Assembly (NCBI GenBank): GCA_947497895.1
Contig: CANMIL010000001.1
Location: 1 to 64,000 of the forward strand
Source: an uncultured Tenacibaculum sp.
GTDB lineage: Bacteria > Bacteroidota > Bacteroidia > Flavobacteriales > Flavobacteriaceae
Length of the DNA: 64,000 nucleotides
Direction of reading: 5' to 3'
Within the stretch, counting starts at the first letter, position 1; the number at the start of each line of letters is the position of its first letter. Positions 16,367-25,137 of this stretch are shown one piece after another. The notes under the pieces are model-generated. The model was given only the letters and a program-made list of their open reading frames with translations, made no database searches and was not told where the DNA came from. The position numbers and the translations under genes are program-made.

Positions 16367-18943
16367 TTATTTAATTACTAACTTTTCTTTAACAATACTT
16401 CCGTTTAATGTATTAACACTAACAAAGTATATGCCAGAAGAGATATTGTTCTTATGAATTGCAATTTCATTTTTACCTGTTGAAATTGTTATTTTTTGCG
16501 TTTGGACCATTTGACCTAGCTGGTTGTATATTACCAATTCAGCTTCAGGCTGTGGTGAAATTCCATTAAAGCTTAATATTGAAGTTTTAATCATTGGATT
16601 CGGATTGATAGCAACACCATCGAAATTTTCAACATCACTTGTACTTAATGTTGATTTTGATAATTTTATTTCACTTACCGATAAATTGATTTCTTCTCTC
16701 TCTCCAGTAGGTGAGGTTTTTGTTAGCACTAACATGGTAACATCATTAAATACTGGTGAACCACTGTGTTCAGATGCAAACTGATTTAAAGGCAGCGTAT
16801 ATTCATTGGTGTTTTCATTTAGTTCAATATTTATGCTGTACTGCTCTTCCCAAACACTAATACTACTTTTAATAAATCTAACTTCTAAAGATCCATTTCC
16901 ACTGGCATTAAATGATAATGTATTGTATTCTGTAATATCAATAGGTTGAAATCTTGCCGTGAATGCTTTGTATATTGAAATGTATTCTTCGGTTTCAGCG
17001 ACTAATTGAACGTTTCTCTCAATGGCCATTTCTTCATATTCTGTAGGCGTTTCGTTAGGTTGCACAGTGAAACTTTCTACTTGCGTGCTAGTAGCAGCAT
17101 CATCTACGCCCCATGGACCATCCGACATGAATAAGTCATCTGGGGTATTGATACCATCACCAATTCTAAAACCAATATCAAATAAGTTTCCTGTTTCCAA
17201 GTGAATGTTAGATAGGTAGGTGTCGTTCAAATCTATTGTAGATGTGATATATTCTGTATTACTTGTTTCAGTAGCTCTATAACCAGCATCAAAATTAACT
17301 GAATTACTGCTGTTTGAGTTTACTACAGTCAAGTCTAATTCTCCGTTTTTATAAGACCCACTTTTAACAAAGACAGTCGGTGGTGCTGAAGTAGCATAAC
17401 TTGATATATTTTTTTGATTTTCTAGAAGTACCAGAATTTCTTCGCTTAGTTTCACTAAATCATCAATTGAATTAGACCAAATTTGAAAGTTGTAAAAATC
17501 AGATTCTTGACTATACTTATCTAAGTTCCAGTGATTTTCTATTTCAAACGTATCTGAAATCTTTGCGGAAAAGCTAGCAACAAATTCAGTATTTCCTTCG
17601 GTATTTTTAATGATTGATCTAATGAAGTTTTGTTCGTTGATTTCAACGGTTGATACTGAAAGAAGTTCAGCACCAAGTAATCTATCACAAATATACTTAC
17701 TATGCTCGTATACAGAATTTTCTGTTTTCAGTGCTAATATCGAGGCTACGGTAGCGTTATTTCTTAAATAATCAACAGAGAATACTTCAGTAGCATTGGT
17801 TATGTTTAGTAAGTCTGTCGGAGTTGACTCTATCGTTTCATCTTCGCTAATTACTGATAACGGGATAAAGTCTTGTAAACTCATGTTTTGAGTTCTATTT
17901 CTTTTACCATAATCATTTGTCTTTTTCAATCTTCTGGCTTTCGCCTTTTGAAAAGAGTAGTTAGTTTTTAATCTGGTAAAATTTCTTTTGCTAATTTGTT
18001 CTGCTAGTCTGTTATTACTTTCAAGCCCTCCTTCGTTTCCACCTGATGTTGCTGGATCAATTGTAGGGCATGATTCTACTCCTGAACACGATGGATCGTC
18101 ACAATCTACTAAACCATCTCCGTCATCATCAACTCCGTTAGAACAATCTTCCATTGGAACGGGAGCTGTCGGACATCTCGCTCCATCATTACTTGAACTA
18201 GAAGGACCGTAAGCGAAAAGATTTGAAGATATATTTCCTCCACTTGTAATGTTGGTAACATCGTAAATTACATATACTGTTCCTGTTTGGTTCGAAGAAA
18301 CATAGAAATTACCTGCATTATCGAAGTAAACTGCACCATAGGTATAATTGAAACCTGACAAAATTGGTACTTCACCTAAACTTTCAACATTACCTGTTGA
18401 AGGATTTATTCTGTATAAAATGTTGGTCCCTTTTTCAACGGCGTAAATTAAGTTATCTAAAGAATTGAACGCCCAATCATGAATTGATAAACTACTGCTT
18501 AATGTACCTGTACCTAAAGATGTTAGATAGTTAGGTGAGGCAGGGTCTAAATCAATGATATAATAGGTGTCACCTCCTGGTTTTAAATAATAATGTCCTG
18601 AAAGACTAATATCACCAATATATCTGTTACTTGATGGTAACTCATTAATTGTATATATGTCTGTAGAAAAGTCGTTTCCGATTCTTACAATTGATTTACT
18701 TGGGGTTGAAAGTGAGCCCCAAATATAACCATCGGCGCTATTATAACCAGATGCATTAATAGATCCTTCTGTAATATCTGTACCAACTAAAGTGGAATTA
18801 CCTGAAGCTAAATTAATACTGTAAACATCGTTGAATTGAAAGAGATAAGCATATTCAACACAATTAAATGGTTGACTCTGAGAGAAAATACTAATGGAAG
18901 GCGCTAGAAGTAACGCAATAAAGACGGGGAATATCTTATTCAT
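16367..18943 (-). CDS. Secreted T9SS cargo protein with beta-propeller-like N-domain
   Basis: This 858-residue exported protein has a signal peptide (about 1-22) and a beta-propeller-like domain (about 30-255, DUF6923-like, repeats of L-x-x-L-x-T-G). An Asp-rich calcium-binding stretch V-D-D-D-G-D-G-L-V-D-C-D-D (271-283) follows, then a basic linker and a long region with unknown domains. A type A C-terminal sorting domain (about 775-858) contains N-P-N-P and ends with S-G-I-Y-F-V-S-V and K-L-V-I-K. The sorting domain sends it through the type IX system to the cell surface. The middle holds carbohydrate-binding-like beta domains, but no catalytic motif is recognised. It stands alone with its own promoter and a 3' hairpin. 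Confidence 0.75.
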   Translation of the reverse strand: MNKIFPVFIALLLAPSISIFSQSQPFNCVEYAYLFQFNDVYSINLASGNSTLVGTDITEGSINASGYNSADGYIWGSLSTPSKSIVRIGNDFSTDIYTINELPSSNRYIGDISLSGHYYLKPGGDTYYIIDLDPASPNYLTSLGTGTLSSSLSIHDWAFNSLDNLIYAVEKGTNILYRINPSTGNVESLGEVPILSGFNYTYGAVYFDNAGNFYVSSNQTGTVYVIYDVTNITSGGNISSNLFAYGPSSSSNDGARCPTAPVPMEDCSNGVDDDGDGLVDCDDPSCSGVESCPTIDPATSGGNEGGLESNNRLAEQISKRNFTRLKTNYSFQKAKARRLKKTNDYGKRNRTQNMSLQDFIPLSVISEDETIESTPTDLLNITNATEVFSVDYLRNNATVASILALKTENSVYEHSKYICDRLLGAELLSVSTVEINEQNFIRSIIKNTEGNTEFVASFSAKISDTFEIENHWNLDKYSQESDFYNFQIWSNSIDDLVKLSEEILVLLENQKNISSYATSAPPTVFVKSGSYKNGELDLTVVNSNSSNSVNFDAGYRATETSNTEYITSTIDLNDTYLSNIHLETGNLFDIGFRIGDGINTPDDLFMSDGPWGVDDAATSTQVESFTVQPNETPTEYEEMAIERNVQLVAETEEYISIYKAFTARFQPIDITEYNTLSFNASGNGSLEVRFIKSSISVWEEQYSINIELNENTNEYTLPLNQFASEHSGSPVFNDVTMLVLTKTSPTGEREEINLSVSEIKLSKSTLSTSDVENFDGVAINPNPMIKTSILSFNGISPQPEAELVIYNQLGQMVQTQKITISTGKNEIAIHKNNISSGIYFVSVNTLNGSIVKEKLVIK

Positions 18944-18968
18944 GGGGTTGATTTTTAGAGGTTTATGT

Positions 18969-18976
18969 CAAATTTA
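18969..18976 (-). promoter_or_regulatory. -7 promoter element of the T9SS protein gene
   Basis: The minus strand reads TAAATTTG, an exact TAnnTTTG match, 25 bases upstream of the ATG at 18943. No -33 TTG is obvious. A poly-G run lies slightly further upstream at about 18987. Confidence 0.5.
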
Positions 18977-19335
18977 TGAGATATAAGGGGGGGAGGTATA
19001 TTTATTTGTTTGATGCTTGATTATTGTGGTTAAACGGTAGAAAAGAATAGATGAATAAAATGCGATTATGACTTATATCATGTTATAAATTAAAGTTTAA
19101 TCTCAAATTTGGCCTAGAAATTAAAGTGAAAAGAACCCCAAAAATAAAAGGCAATTGATTTTTATGAAAATTGTAATTAGAAGGGCAAATATTGGTAGTG
19201 ATGGGTAGGGAGTAGGCATTATTTTTTATGAACGAATAATGCATGAAATTGATCTCCCAAACACACCTTATGTATATAGAGTGATTCGAAAAAGAAGCAT
19301 ATGAGAGATTTAAAGGTTAATGATTAAATCTCATA
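18977..19335. other. ORF-free region with a long imperfect hairpin
   Basis: No coding frame is visible. Near the end, TATGAGAGATTTA (19299-19311) pairs with TAAATCTCATA (19325-19335) with a two-base bulge. A terminator hairpin follows directly. The remainder shows nothing I can assign. Confidence 0.4.
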
Positions 19336-19366
19336 AACTCCAAAGAGCAAATGCTCTTTGGGGCTT
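19336..19366 (-). terminator. Terminator of the DinB-like gene
   Basis: CCAAAGAGCA (19340-19349) and TGCTCTTTGG (19352-19361) form a perfect stem just after the stop at 19371 of the minus-strand gene. The minus-strand tail is GAGTTTATG, with few T residues. Confidence 0.65.
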
Positions 19367-19370
19367 TAAA

Positions 19371-19907
19371 TTATTTTGAAATAGTGTTTTTTTTAAATTG
19401 TTGCTGAATAAATTCTTTAGATTTTCCTTTTGGAATAGAGGCCGTTTGCCACTTGTCATTTAGTATCATTTTTCCAACATAGGCTATTTGTCCGATATGA
19501 TATGGATAATGTGCTATTTGTCTTGTAATAGTTTCGATTAATTTAACTCTTTTGTTTCTAATTTTTATTGGAGTATTGAAGTTAGACTCGTTTAAACTAT
19601 CTAGAGCACTGAATAAACATGTCCATCCCTTTTCCCATTCATTTATTAATTCTTCTTTATTAAAATCTTGCTTTTCGAATTCTTTATCACGGTTTCGCCA
19701 TGCTTTTTCTCCATCGGCATTGAAAAAGTCGGTCCATCGTGATTGCATGTTTTGAGACATATGGATAATAATTGAAGCAATACTATTACTTTCTTCGTTG
19801 TATTGCCAATGAAAGTCATCTTCCTCTAGTTGAGAAATTGTTTTGTCTGCGACTTCTTTATAGGATTTAAATTGTGCAGTAATATTATTTAAATACTCTG
19901 TTATCAT
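19371..19907 (-). CDS. DinB-superfamily protein (DUF1572-like)
   Basis: This 178-residue four-helix-bundle protein of the DinB/YfiT superfamily is closest to DUF1572. Metal-binding histidines expected for the fold are seen in I-I-I-H-M-S (about 46-51) and in A-H-Y-P-Y-H-I-G-Q-I (about 132-141). Members include thiol transferases and metal-dependent hydrolases acting in detoxification, but the substrate here is unknown. It is monocistronic between two terminators. A second member of the superfamily (YfiT type) lies at 32100-32630. Confidence 0.75.
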   Translation of the reverse strand: MITEYLNNITAQFKSYKEVADKTISQLEEDDFHWQYNEESNSIASIIIHMSQNMQSRWTDFFNADGEKAWRNRDKEFEKQDFNKEELINEWEKGWTCLFSALDSLNESNFNTPIKIRNKRVKLIETITRQIAHYPYHIGQIAYVGKMILNDKWQTASIPKGKSKEFIQQQFKKNTISK

Positions 19908-19930
19908 GGTTAGTTTTTGTTTGTAGTAGT

Positions 19931-19960
19931 AAAAAAAGGAGCTCTTAAAAAGAACTCCTT
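19931..19960 (-). terminator. Terminator after purA
   Basis: On the minus strand AAGGAGTTCTT pairs with AAGAGCTCCTT (one G-U pair) and is followed by seven T residues. It lies 7 bases beyond the purA stop. Confidence 0.8.
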
Positions 19961-19966
19961 GTTATA

Positions 19967-21238
19967 TTATCTTAAAATTGTTTGTTTTCTATCAGGTCCA
20001 ACTGATACAATTTTGATTGGAACTTCAGTTTCTTTTTCGATGAAAGCAATGTAATCTAACAAGCTTTGAGGTAGTTCATCACTACTTGTCATTTTTGTTA
20101 AATCAGACTCCCATCCTTTAAATTCAGTGAAAACTGGAGTTACATTTTCAGGTTCAATATTGTAAGGTAAATGCGTAATTTCTTCTCCTTTGTATTTATA
20201 AGATGTACATACTTTTAGAGTATCAAAACCAGAAAGCACATCACCTTTCATCATCATTAATTGCGTAACACCATTTACCTGAACAGCGTATTTTAAAGCA
20301 ACTAAATCTAGCCAACCACATCTACGTGGACGCCCCGTAGTAGCACCAAACTCATGACCAACTTTTGCCATAGTTTCACCATCCTGATCGAATAATTCCG
20401 TAGGGAATGGTCCTGAACCAACACGAGTAGTATAAGCTTTGAAAATACCGAAAACATCTCCAATTCTATTTGGAGCAATTCCTAATCCAGTACAAGCACC
20501 AGCAGCGGTTGTATTTGAAGAAGTAACAAAAGGATATGTACCAAAATCAATATCTAGTAATGATCCTTGAGCACCTTCAGCTAAGATTGTTTTTCCTTCT
20601 TTGATAGCAGAATTCAAAAACTCTTCTGAATCGATAAATTTTAACGTTCTTAATTTCTCAATTCCTTCAATAAATTCTTTTTCTAATTCTTTTAAATCGA
20701 ACTGAATATCAACATCGAAAAAGTCTAACATTTTTAAATGCTTTTCAGTTAAAGCTTCATAACGCTCTTTCCAATCATTAAGCTCTAAATCTCCAACTCT
20801 CATACCGTTTCTACCAGTCTTATCCATATAAGTTGGACCGATACCTTTTAAAGTAGAACCAATTTTAGCTTTACCTTTTGATGTTTCAGAAGCAGCATCA
20901 AGTAAACGATGTGTAGGAAGAATTAAGTGAGCTTTTCTTGAAATTAATAATTTCGAAGTATAATCAATACTGTGTTGATCTAAATTTTCAAGCTCTTTTT
21001 TAAATATAACTGGGTCGATTACAACACCGTTTCCTACTACATTTAATGCAGTTTTGTGAAATATTCCAGAAGGAATTGTGTGCAATACATGTTTGTTACC
21101 ATCAAAAATTAAGGTATGTCCTGCGTTCGGACCTCCTTGAAAGCGTGCAATAATATCGTAGTTCGTAGTTAGTACATCTACAATTTTACCTTTTCCTTCG
21201 TCTCCCCATTGCAGACCAAGTAATAAATCTACTGCCAT
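19967..21238 (-). CDS. purA: Adenylosuccinate synthase
   Basis: PurA joins aspartate to IMP using GTP, the first committed step to AMP. At 423 residues it has the normal family length. The start shows the GTP loop G-L-Q-W-G-D-E-G-K-G-K with the catalytic Asp. N-A-G-H-T, G-P-T-Y-x-D-K and the R-x-G-D-L region follow, then T-T-G-R-P-R-R-C-G-W-L-D near the aspartate/IMP site. It lies 36 bases downstream of the Fur-family regulator gene on the same strand and ends at a strong terminator, so the two are probably co-transcribed. There is nothing unusual in the sequence. Confidence 0.97.
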   Translation of the reverse strand: MAVDLLLGLQWGDEGKGKIVDVLTTNYDIIARFQGGPNAGHTLIFDGNKHVLHTIPSGIFHKTALNVVGNGVVIDPVIFKKELENLDQHSIDYTSKLLISRKAHLILPTHRLLDAASETSKGKAKIGSTLKGIGPTYMDKTGRNGMRVGDLELNDWKERYEALTEKHLKMLDFFDVDIQFDLKELEKEFIEGIEKLRTLKFIDSEEFLNSAIKEGKTILAEGAQGSLLDIDFGTYPFVTSSNTTAAGACTGLGIAPNRIGDVFGIFKAYTTRVGSGPFPTELFDQDGETMAKVGHEFGATTGRPRRCGWLDLVALKYAVQVNGVTQLMMMKGDVLSGFDTLKVCTSYKYKGEEITHLPYNIEPENVTPVFTEFKGWESDLTKMTSSDELPQSLLDYIAFIEKETEVPIKIVSVGPDRKQTILR

Positions 21239-21274
21239 TTAGTTGTGTATTGTTAAATAAGTTATATGTTGTTG

Positions 21275-21727
21275 TTAATTTTGTTGCTTTTTCTTAGTTC
21301 CGTAGAAGTATAAAGAATGGTTATGTATATCGATATCAAAAACCTCTTCAATCGTTTTCTTAATAATTTGAATTCGAGGGTCGCAAAACTCTTTAACTTC
21401 TCCTGAATCCGTTAAAATAACATGGTCGTGGTTTTTATCGAAATAACTTTTTTCATATCGAGCCATAGATTGTCCATCGAATTGATGTTTTCTTACCAAT
21501 CCACAGTCTAGTAATAAATCGATAGTATTATAAAGAGTGGCTCTACTTACTCGATAATTCTTATTTTTCATTTTGATATACAATGACTCAATATCAAAAT
21601 GCTCATCAGCATCATATATTTCTTGTAAAATAGCGTAGCGTTCCGGTGTTTTACGATGTTTATTCTCTTCTAAAAATGAAGTGAATACTTTTTTTACAAT
21701 TTCTTGATTTTCTTCTGAGTTACTCAT
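21275..21727 (-). CDS. Fur-family transcriptional regulator
   Basis: This 150-residue metal- or peroxide-responsive repressor of the Fur/PerR superfamily has an N-terminal winged helix ([11 protein letters not shown] then [12 protein letters not shown]). The C-terminal dimerisation domain has H-D-H-V and E-F-C-D-P. There are no C-x-x-C pairs, so the structural zinc site of classic Fur is absent; the regulatory metal site appears to be kept. Whether it answers to iron, zinc, manganese or peroxide cannot be said. A consensus -7 element lies just upstream, and purA follows in the same direction. Confidence 0.9.
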   Translation of the reverse strand: MSNSEENQEIVKKVFTSFLEENKHRKTPERYAILQEIYDADEHFDIESLYIKMKNKNYRVSRATLYNTIDLLLDCGLVRKHQFDGQSMARYEKSYFDKNHDHVILTDSGEVKEFCDPRIQIIKKTIEEVFDIDIHNHSLYFYGTKKKQQN

Positions 21728-21750
21728 TCTTTTGGAATTTTACGAAAAGG

Positions 21751-21758
21751 CAAATTTA
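21751..21758 (-). promoter_or_regulatory. -7 element of the Fur-family gene
   Basis: The minus strand reads TAAATTTGC, an exact TAnnTTTG followed by C, 24 bases before the ATG at 21727. It separates transcription of this gene and purA from the RelA/SpoT gene upstream. Confidence 0.6.
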
Positions 21759-21800
21759 CAGTTATTTATTTATATAATAAGCATGAAGTTAAAATGATAT

Positions 21801-24017
21801 TTACAAAGTATTAACACGTTCTACTTTTTGAACTCCATCAATCTTCTTAATTTTATCTATTAGCTTATTTACTTGTGCTTTATTTTTTACTCCTAACGTT
21901 AGGCTTCCTTCAAATACTCCGTCGTCTCCTGCAATGTTAATTCCATAAATATATACTTCCGTACTATTGGAAATAATTCTCGTAATATTGTTTGCAATTC
22001 CTCTTTTATCAAAACCAGAAAACTTTAGTGTTATCTTGTATTCCTGTTGCGTAGAGTCAATCCATTTCGCAGGCATTATTCGGTAGGCATAATTAGATTG
22101 TAACGAAATGGCATTCGGACAATCATTTTTATGAACTTTTATACCTTCATTAATCGTTACAAAACCAAAAACTTTATCCCCAGGAATAGGTGAACAACAT
22201 TTGGCAAGTGTGTAATCAAGTGTTTGCTCATCTTTACCAAAAACAAGGGAATCGAAATTACTAGTTACTTCTTCTTTATCGGTAACCGTTTTAGACGGGT
22301 TGCGTCGGAAAGTACTTTTAATAAAACTCATGATTGCTCCGCTACGCTGCGCAACAAACTCTTTTAGTTTAGTATTATCAATGGCTCCATTTCCAACTCT
22401 GTAAAATAGGTCGAAACTTGTTTTTAAACCAAAGTAACTCGCAATTTCATGAATCGTTTTTTCGTTAGTACTTATTTTAAGATGACGTAACTTTCGCATT
22501 AAAATAGCCTTTCCTTCTTCGGCTATTTTCTTTTCTTCCGCTTTTAAGGCAGATTTAATTTTAGTTCTTGCTCTTGCTGTTAATACAAAATCTAACCAGC
22601 GAACATTGGGCTTATTATTAGGAGCGGTTAATACTTCGACTTGATCACCACTTTTTAACTCATGACTTAAAGGAACAAGTTTCCCATTCACTTTAGCTCC
22701 TCTACATTTCAATCCGACATCGGTGTGCACCGAGAATGCGAAATCTAAAGCAGAAGCCCCTTTTGGAAGCGATTTTAAATCTCCACGAGGAGTAAAAACG
22801 TATATTTCTTTGGCGTAAAGGTTTAGCTTAAAGTCCTCAACAAAATCGACAGCATTTAAACTTTGATTTTCTAAAGTTTCTTTTAATCTATTTAACCAAC
22901 CTTCTAGGCCATTTTCAGCAATGTTTCCCTGCTTATATTTAAAATGTGCAGCATATCCTTTTTCCGCAATTTCATCCATCCTTTGTGAACGAATTTGAAC
23001 TTCAACCCATTTTGATTCTGGGCCTATAACGGTAATGTGCAAAGCTTCATAACCTGTAGATTTTGGTTGAGAAATCCAATCTCTTAATCGCGCAGGATTT
23101 GGTTTGAAAAAGTCGGTAACAATTGAATATATTTTCCAAGCATCGAATTTCTCATCCTTCGAAGTTGGTTGATAAATTATTCTAATGGCAAATTTATCGT
23201 ATACTTCATCAAAAGAAACATTTTGCTTTCTCATTTTTCTTCTTATCGAAAAAATAGACTTGAATCGCCCTTTGATTTCGTAAGAGAAATTTTCCTTATT
23301 CAAAGCAGTTTTTAGCATACCAGTAAAGCTATCAATATAACGTTGCTGTTCTTCTTTGCTATCCTTAATTTTGTTTAGAATATCGTTGTATACATCAGGT
23401 TCAGTATATTTTAAGCCTAAATCTTCTAATTCAGTTTTAATGTTGTAAAGACCTAAACGATGCGCTAGAGGAGCATAAATATATAATGTTTCAGAAGCAA
23501 TCTTAACCTGTTTATGCGGAGGCATTGCATCCATAGTTTGCATGTTGTGCAACCTATCAGCAATTTTAATCAAAATAACGCGAACATCGTCGTGTAGAGT
23601 CAAAAGCATTTTTCTGAAATTCTCTGCTTGAATAGAGTAGTCTTGCTCTTTTTTTAGGTTAGAAATTTTGGTTAATCCACTGACAATTCTAGCAATATTT
23701 TCACCAAAAAGTCTTTCAATGTCTTCAACAGTGTAATAAGTGTCTTCAACAACATCGTGTAAAAGAGCCGCAGCAATAGAGGTTGCACCTAAACCAATTT
23801 CGTAAGCAACAATTTTTGCTACTGCAATGGGATGATAAATATAGGGTTCACCTGTTTTTCTTCTTTGCTTGGAATGGGCCTCAACAGATATTTCAAAAGC
23901 TTTTCTAATTAGCTTTTTATCTTCTTCAGTAAGCATTTGATAAGTACCTTTTAAAAGGTCCTTATATCTGTTAGCTATTTCCTTATTCTCTTCTTCTATC
24001 GTTGCATTGTAACTCAT
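21801..24017 (-). CDS. RelA/SpoT family (p)ppGpp synthetase/hydrolase
   Basis: This is a long RSH protein of 738 residues that makes and breaks the alarmone (p)ppGpp. Order: HD hydrolase domain with Y-H-P-I-A-V and L-L-H-D-V-V-E-D-T; synthetase domain with the R-L-R-D variant of the bifunctional R-x-K-D loop and T-G-Y-E-A-L-H; TGS domain (V-F-T-P-R-G-D-L onward); a Cys-containing region with A-K-C-C-S-P-I-P-G-D; and a C-terminal ACT domain. The intact HD site and the basic loop suggest both activities. Bacteroidota often have two long RSH genes, so I leave the symbol blank. It is monocistronic with its own consensus -7 element. Confidence 0.93.
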   Translation of the reverse strand: MSYNATIEEENKEIANRYKDLLKGTYQMLTEEDKKLIRKAFEISVEAHSKQRRKTGEPYIYHPIAVAKIVAYEIGLGATSIAAALLHDVVEDTYYTVEDIERLFGENIARIVSGLTKISNLKKEQDYSIQAENFRKMLLTLHDDVRVILIKIADRLHNMQTMDAMPPHKQVKIASETLYIYAPLAHRLGLYNIKTELEDLGLKYTEPDVYNDILNKIKDSKEEQQRYIDSFTGMLKTALNKENFSYEIKGRFKSIFSIRRKMRKQNVSFDEVYDKFAIRIIYQPTSKDEKFDAWKIYSIVTDFFKPNPARLRDWISQPKSTGYEALHITVIGPESKWVEVQIRSQRMDEIAEKGYAAHFKYKQGNIAENGLEGWLNRLKETLENQSLNAVDFVEDFKLNLYAKEIYVFTPRGDLKSLPKGASALDFAFSVHTDVGLKCRGAKVNGKLVPLSHELKSGDQVEVLTAPNNKPNVRWLDFVLTARARTKIKSALKAEEKKIAEEGKAILMRKLRHLKISTNEKTIHEIASYFGLKTSFDLFYRVGNGAIDNTKLKEFVAQRSGAIMSFIKSTFRRNPSKTVTDKEEVTSNFDSLVFGKDEQTLDYTLAKCCSPIPGDKVFGFVTINEGIKVHKNDCPNAISLQSNYAYRIMPAKWIDSTQQEYKITLKFSGFDKRGIANNITRIISNSTEVYIYGINIAGDDGVFEGSLTLGVKNKAQVNKLIDKIKKIDGVQKVERVNTL

Positions 24018-24079
24018 ACACGTGTACTTTAATATTTCGGGGTTTTAAAAGTTAAAGTAGTATAAACTATTTTATTGAG

Positions 24080-24087
24080 CAAAAATA
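24080..24087 (-). promoter_or_regulatory. -7 element of the RSH gene
   Basis: The minus strand reads TATTTTTGC, an exact TAnnTTTG followed by C, 63 bases before the ATG at 24017. The implied 5' leader is about 55 nt. Confidence 0.55.
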
Positions 24088-24213
24088 AAATGAAAATGTT
24101 AATAAGAGCTTGTTTAATCAGATTAAAACCAAATAAATTGAGTTAGACATCGTATTTCTTGTGAAAGGAAATACTTCGAAAATTAAGGAACAATTATCTT
24201 CGAAAATAAAAAA

Positions 24214-25095
24214 ATGAAATTATCGGGAATACTCTTCGGAATTATTGGAGTGATTATGTTTTCTTCTAAAGCGGTAATGGTTAAGTTGGCCTACCAATAT
24301 CAAGTAACCTCAATGCATTTACTAATGTTTAGGATGTTATTTTCACTGCCTTTTTACTTAGGAATACTTTTTTATCTAATTAAAATAGAAAAAAAAGAAA
24401 CGAATGTTAGGTCTAAAGATTATATATGGTTGTTCTTTTTTGGTTTTATAGGTTATTATTTAGCTAGTTATTTTGATTTTTTAGGACTACAGTATATTAA
24501 TGCAAGTCTTGAAAGAATTATTCTTTTTGTATTTCCAACCTTAGTTCTTCTTATTAATAGATTGTTCTTTAAAAAGCACATAACTAAAAAACAAATAGCA
24601 GCTATTGTATTGACCTATTTGGGTGTAATTATTGCCTTTGGAAATCAAGACCAAGTTTTTGAATATGAAGTTATTTTAGGAGGGGCTCTTGTTTTTTTAA
24701 GTGCTCTTACCTATGCCTCATACATTGTGGGAAGCGGATGGCTAATACCTAAGTTTGGTGTTTTAATGTTCACATCTTATGCAATGATCGTTTCAACAAT
24801 TTGTGTGGTTACACATTATTTGGTGACGGATGCTAGTGCTATCTTTATTTATCCTAATGAAGTCTATTATTTGGGATTTGCAATGGCTATTATAGCTACT
24901 TTGATACCATCTTTTTTGGTTTCGTATGCTATCGATATAATTGGAGCTTCAAATTTCTCAATATTAGGAAGTATAGGGCCATTTTCGACAATTATCCTTG
25001 CTGTTATTTTCTTGAAAGAAGAGATCAATATCTATCAAATTATAGGTGCGATTATTGTTGTTTTTGGTATTAGAGTTGTAACAAAAAAGGGGTAA
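24214..25095 (+). CDS. EamA/DMT-family transporter
   Basis: This 293-residue protein has ten membrane helices arranged as two EamA repeats, the drug/metabolite transporter layout. The second repeat starts near residue 155 with I-L-G-G-A-L-V-F-L-S-A. The final G-A-I-I-V-V-F-G-I is typical of helix ten. Family members export amino acids, nucleosides or other metabolites; the substrate here is unknown. It is divergent from the RSH gene and convergent with the endonuclease gene. Its last codons overlap the terminator that serves the endonuclease gene. Confidence 0.88.
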   Translation: MKLSGILFGIIGVIMFSSKAVMVKLAYQYQVTSMHLLMFRMLFSLPFYLGILFYLIKIEKKETNVRSKDYIWLFFFGFIGYYLASYFDFLGLQYINASLERIILFVFPTLVLLINRLFFKKHITKKQIAAIVLTYLGVIIAFGNQDQVFEYEVILGGALVFLSALTYASYIVGSGWLIPKFGVLMFTSYAMIVSTICVVTHYLVTDASAIFIYPNEVYYLGFAMAIIATLIPSFLVSYAIDIIGASNFSILGSIGPFSTIILAVIFLKEEINIYQIIGAIIVVFGIRVVTKKG

Positions 25096-25113
25096 CTTAA
25101 AATGTCACCCCTA
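25083..25113 (-). terminator. Terminator of the secreted endonuclease gene
   Basis: On the minus strand AGGGGTGAC pairs with GTTACCCCT (two G-U type pairs) and is followed by TTTTTT. The stem overlaps the last codons of the opposing EamA gene. Confidence 0.7.
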
Positions 25114-25137
25114 TCATATACTTTGAAATCAATTAAT

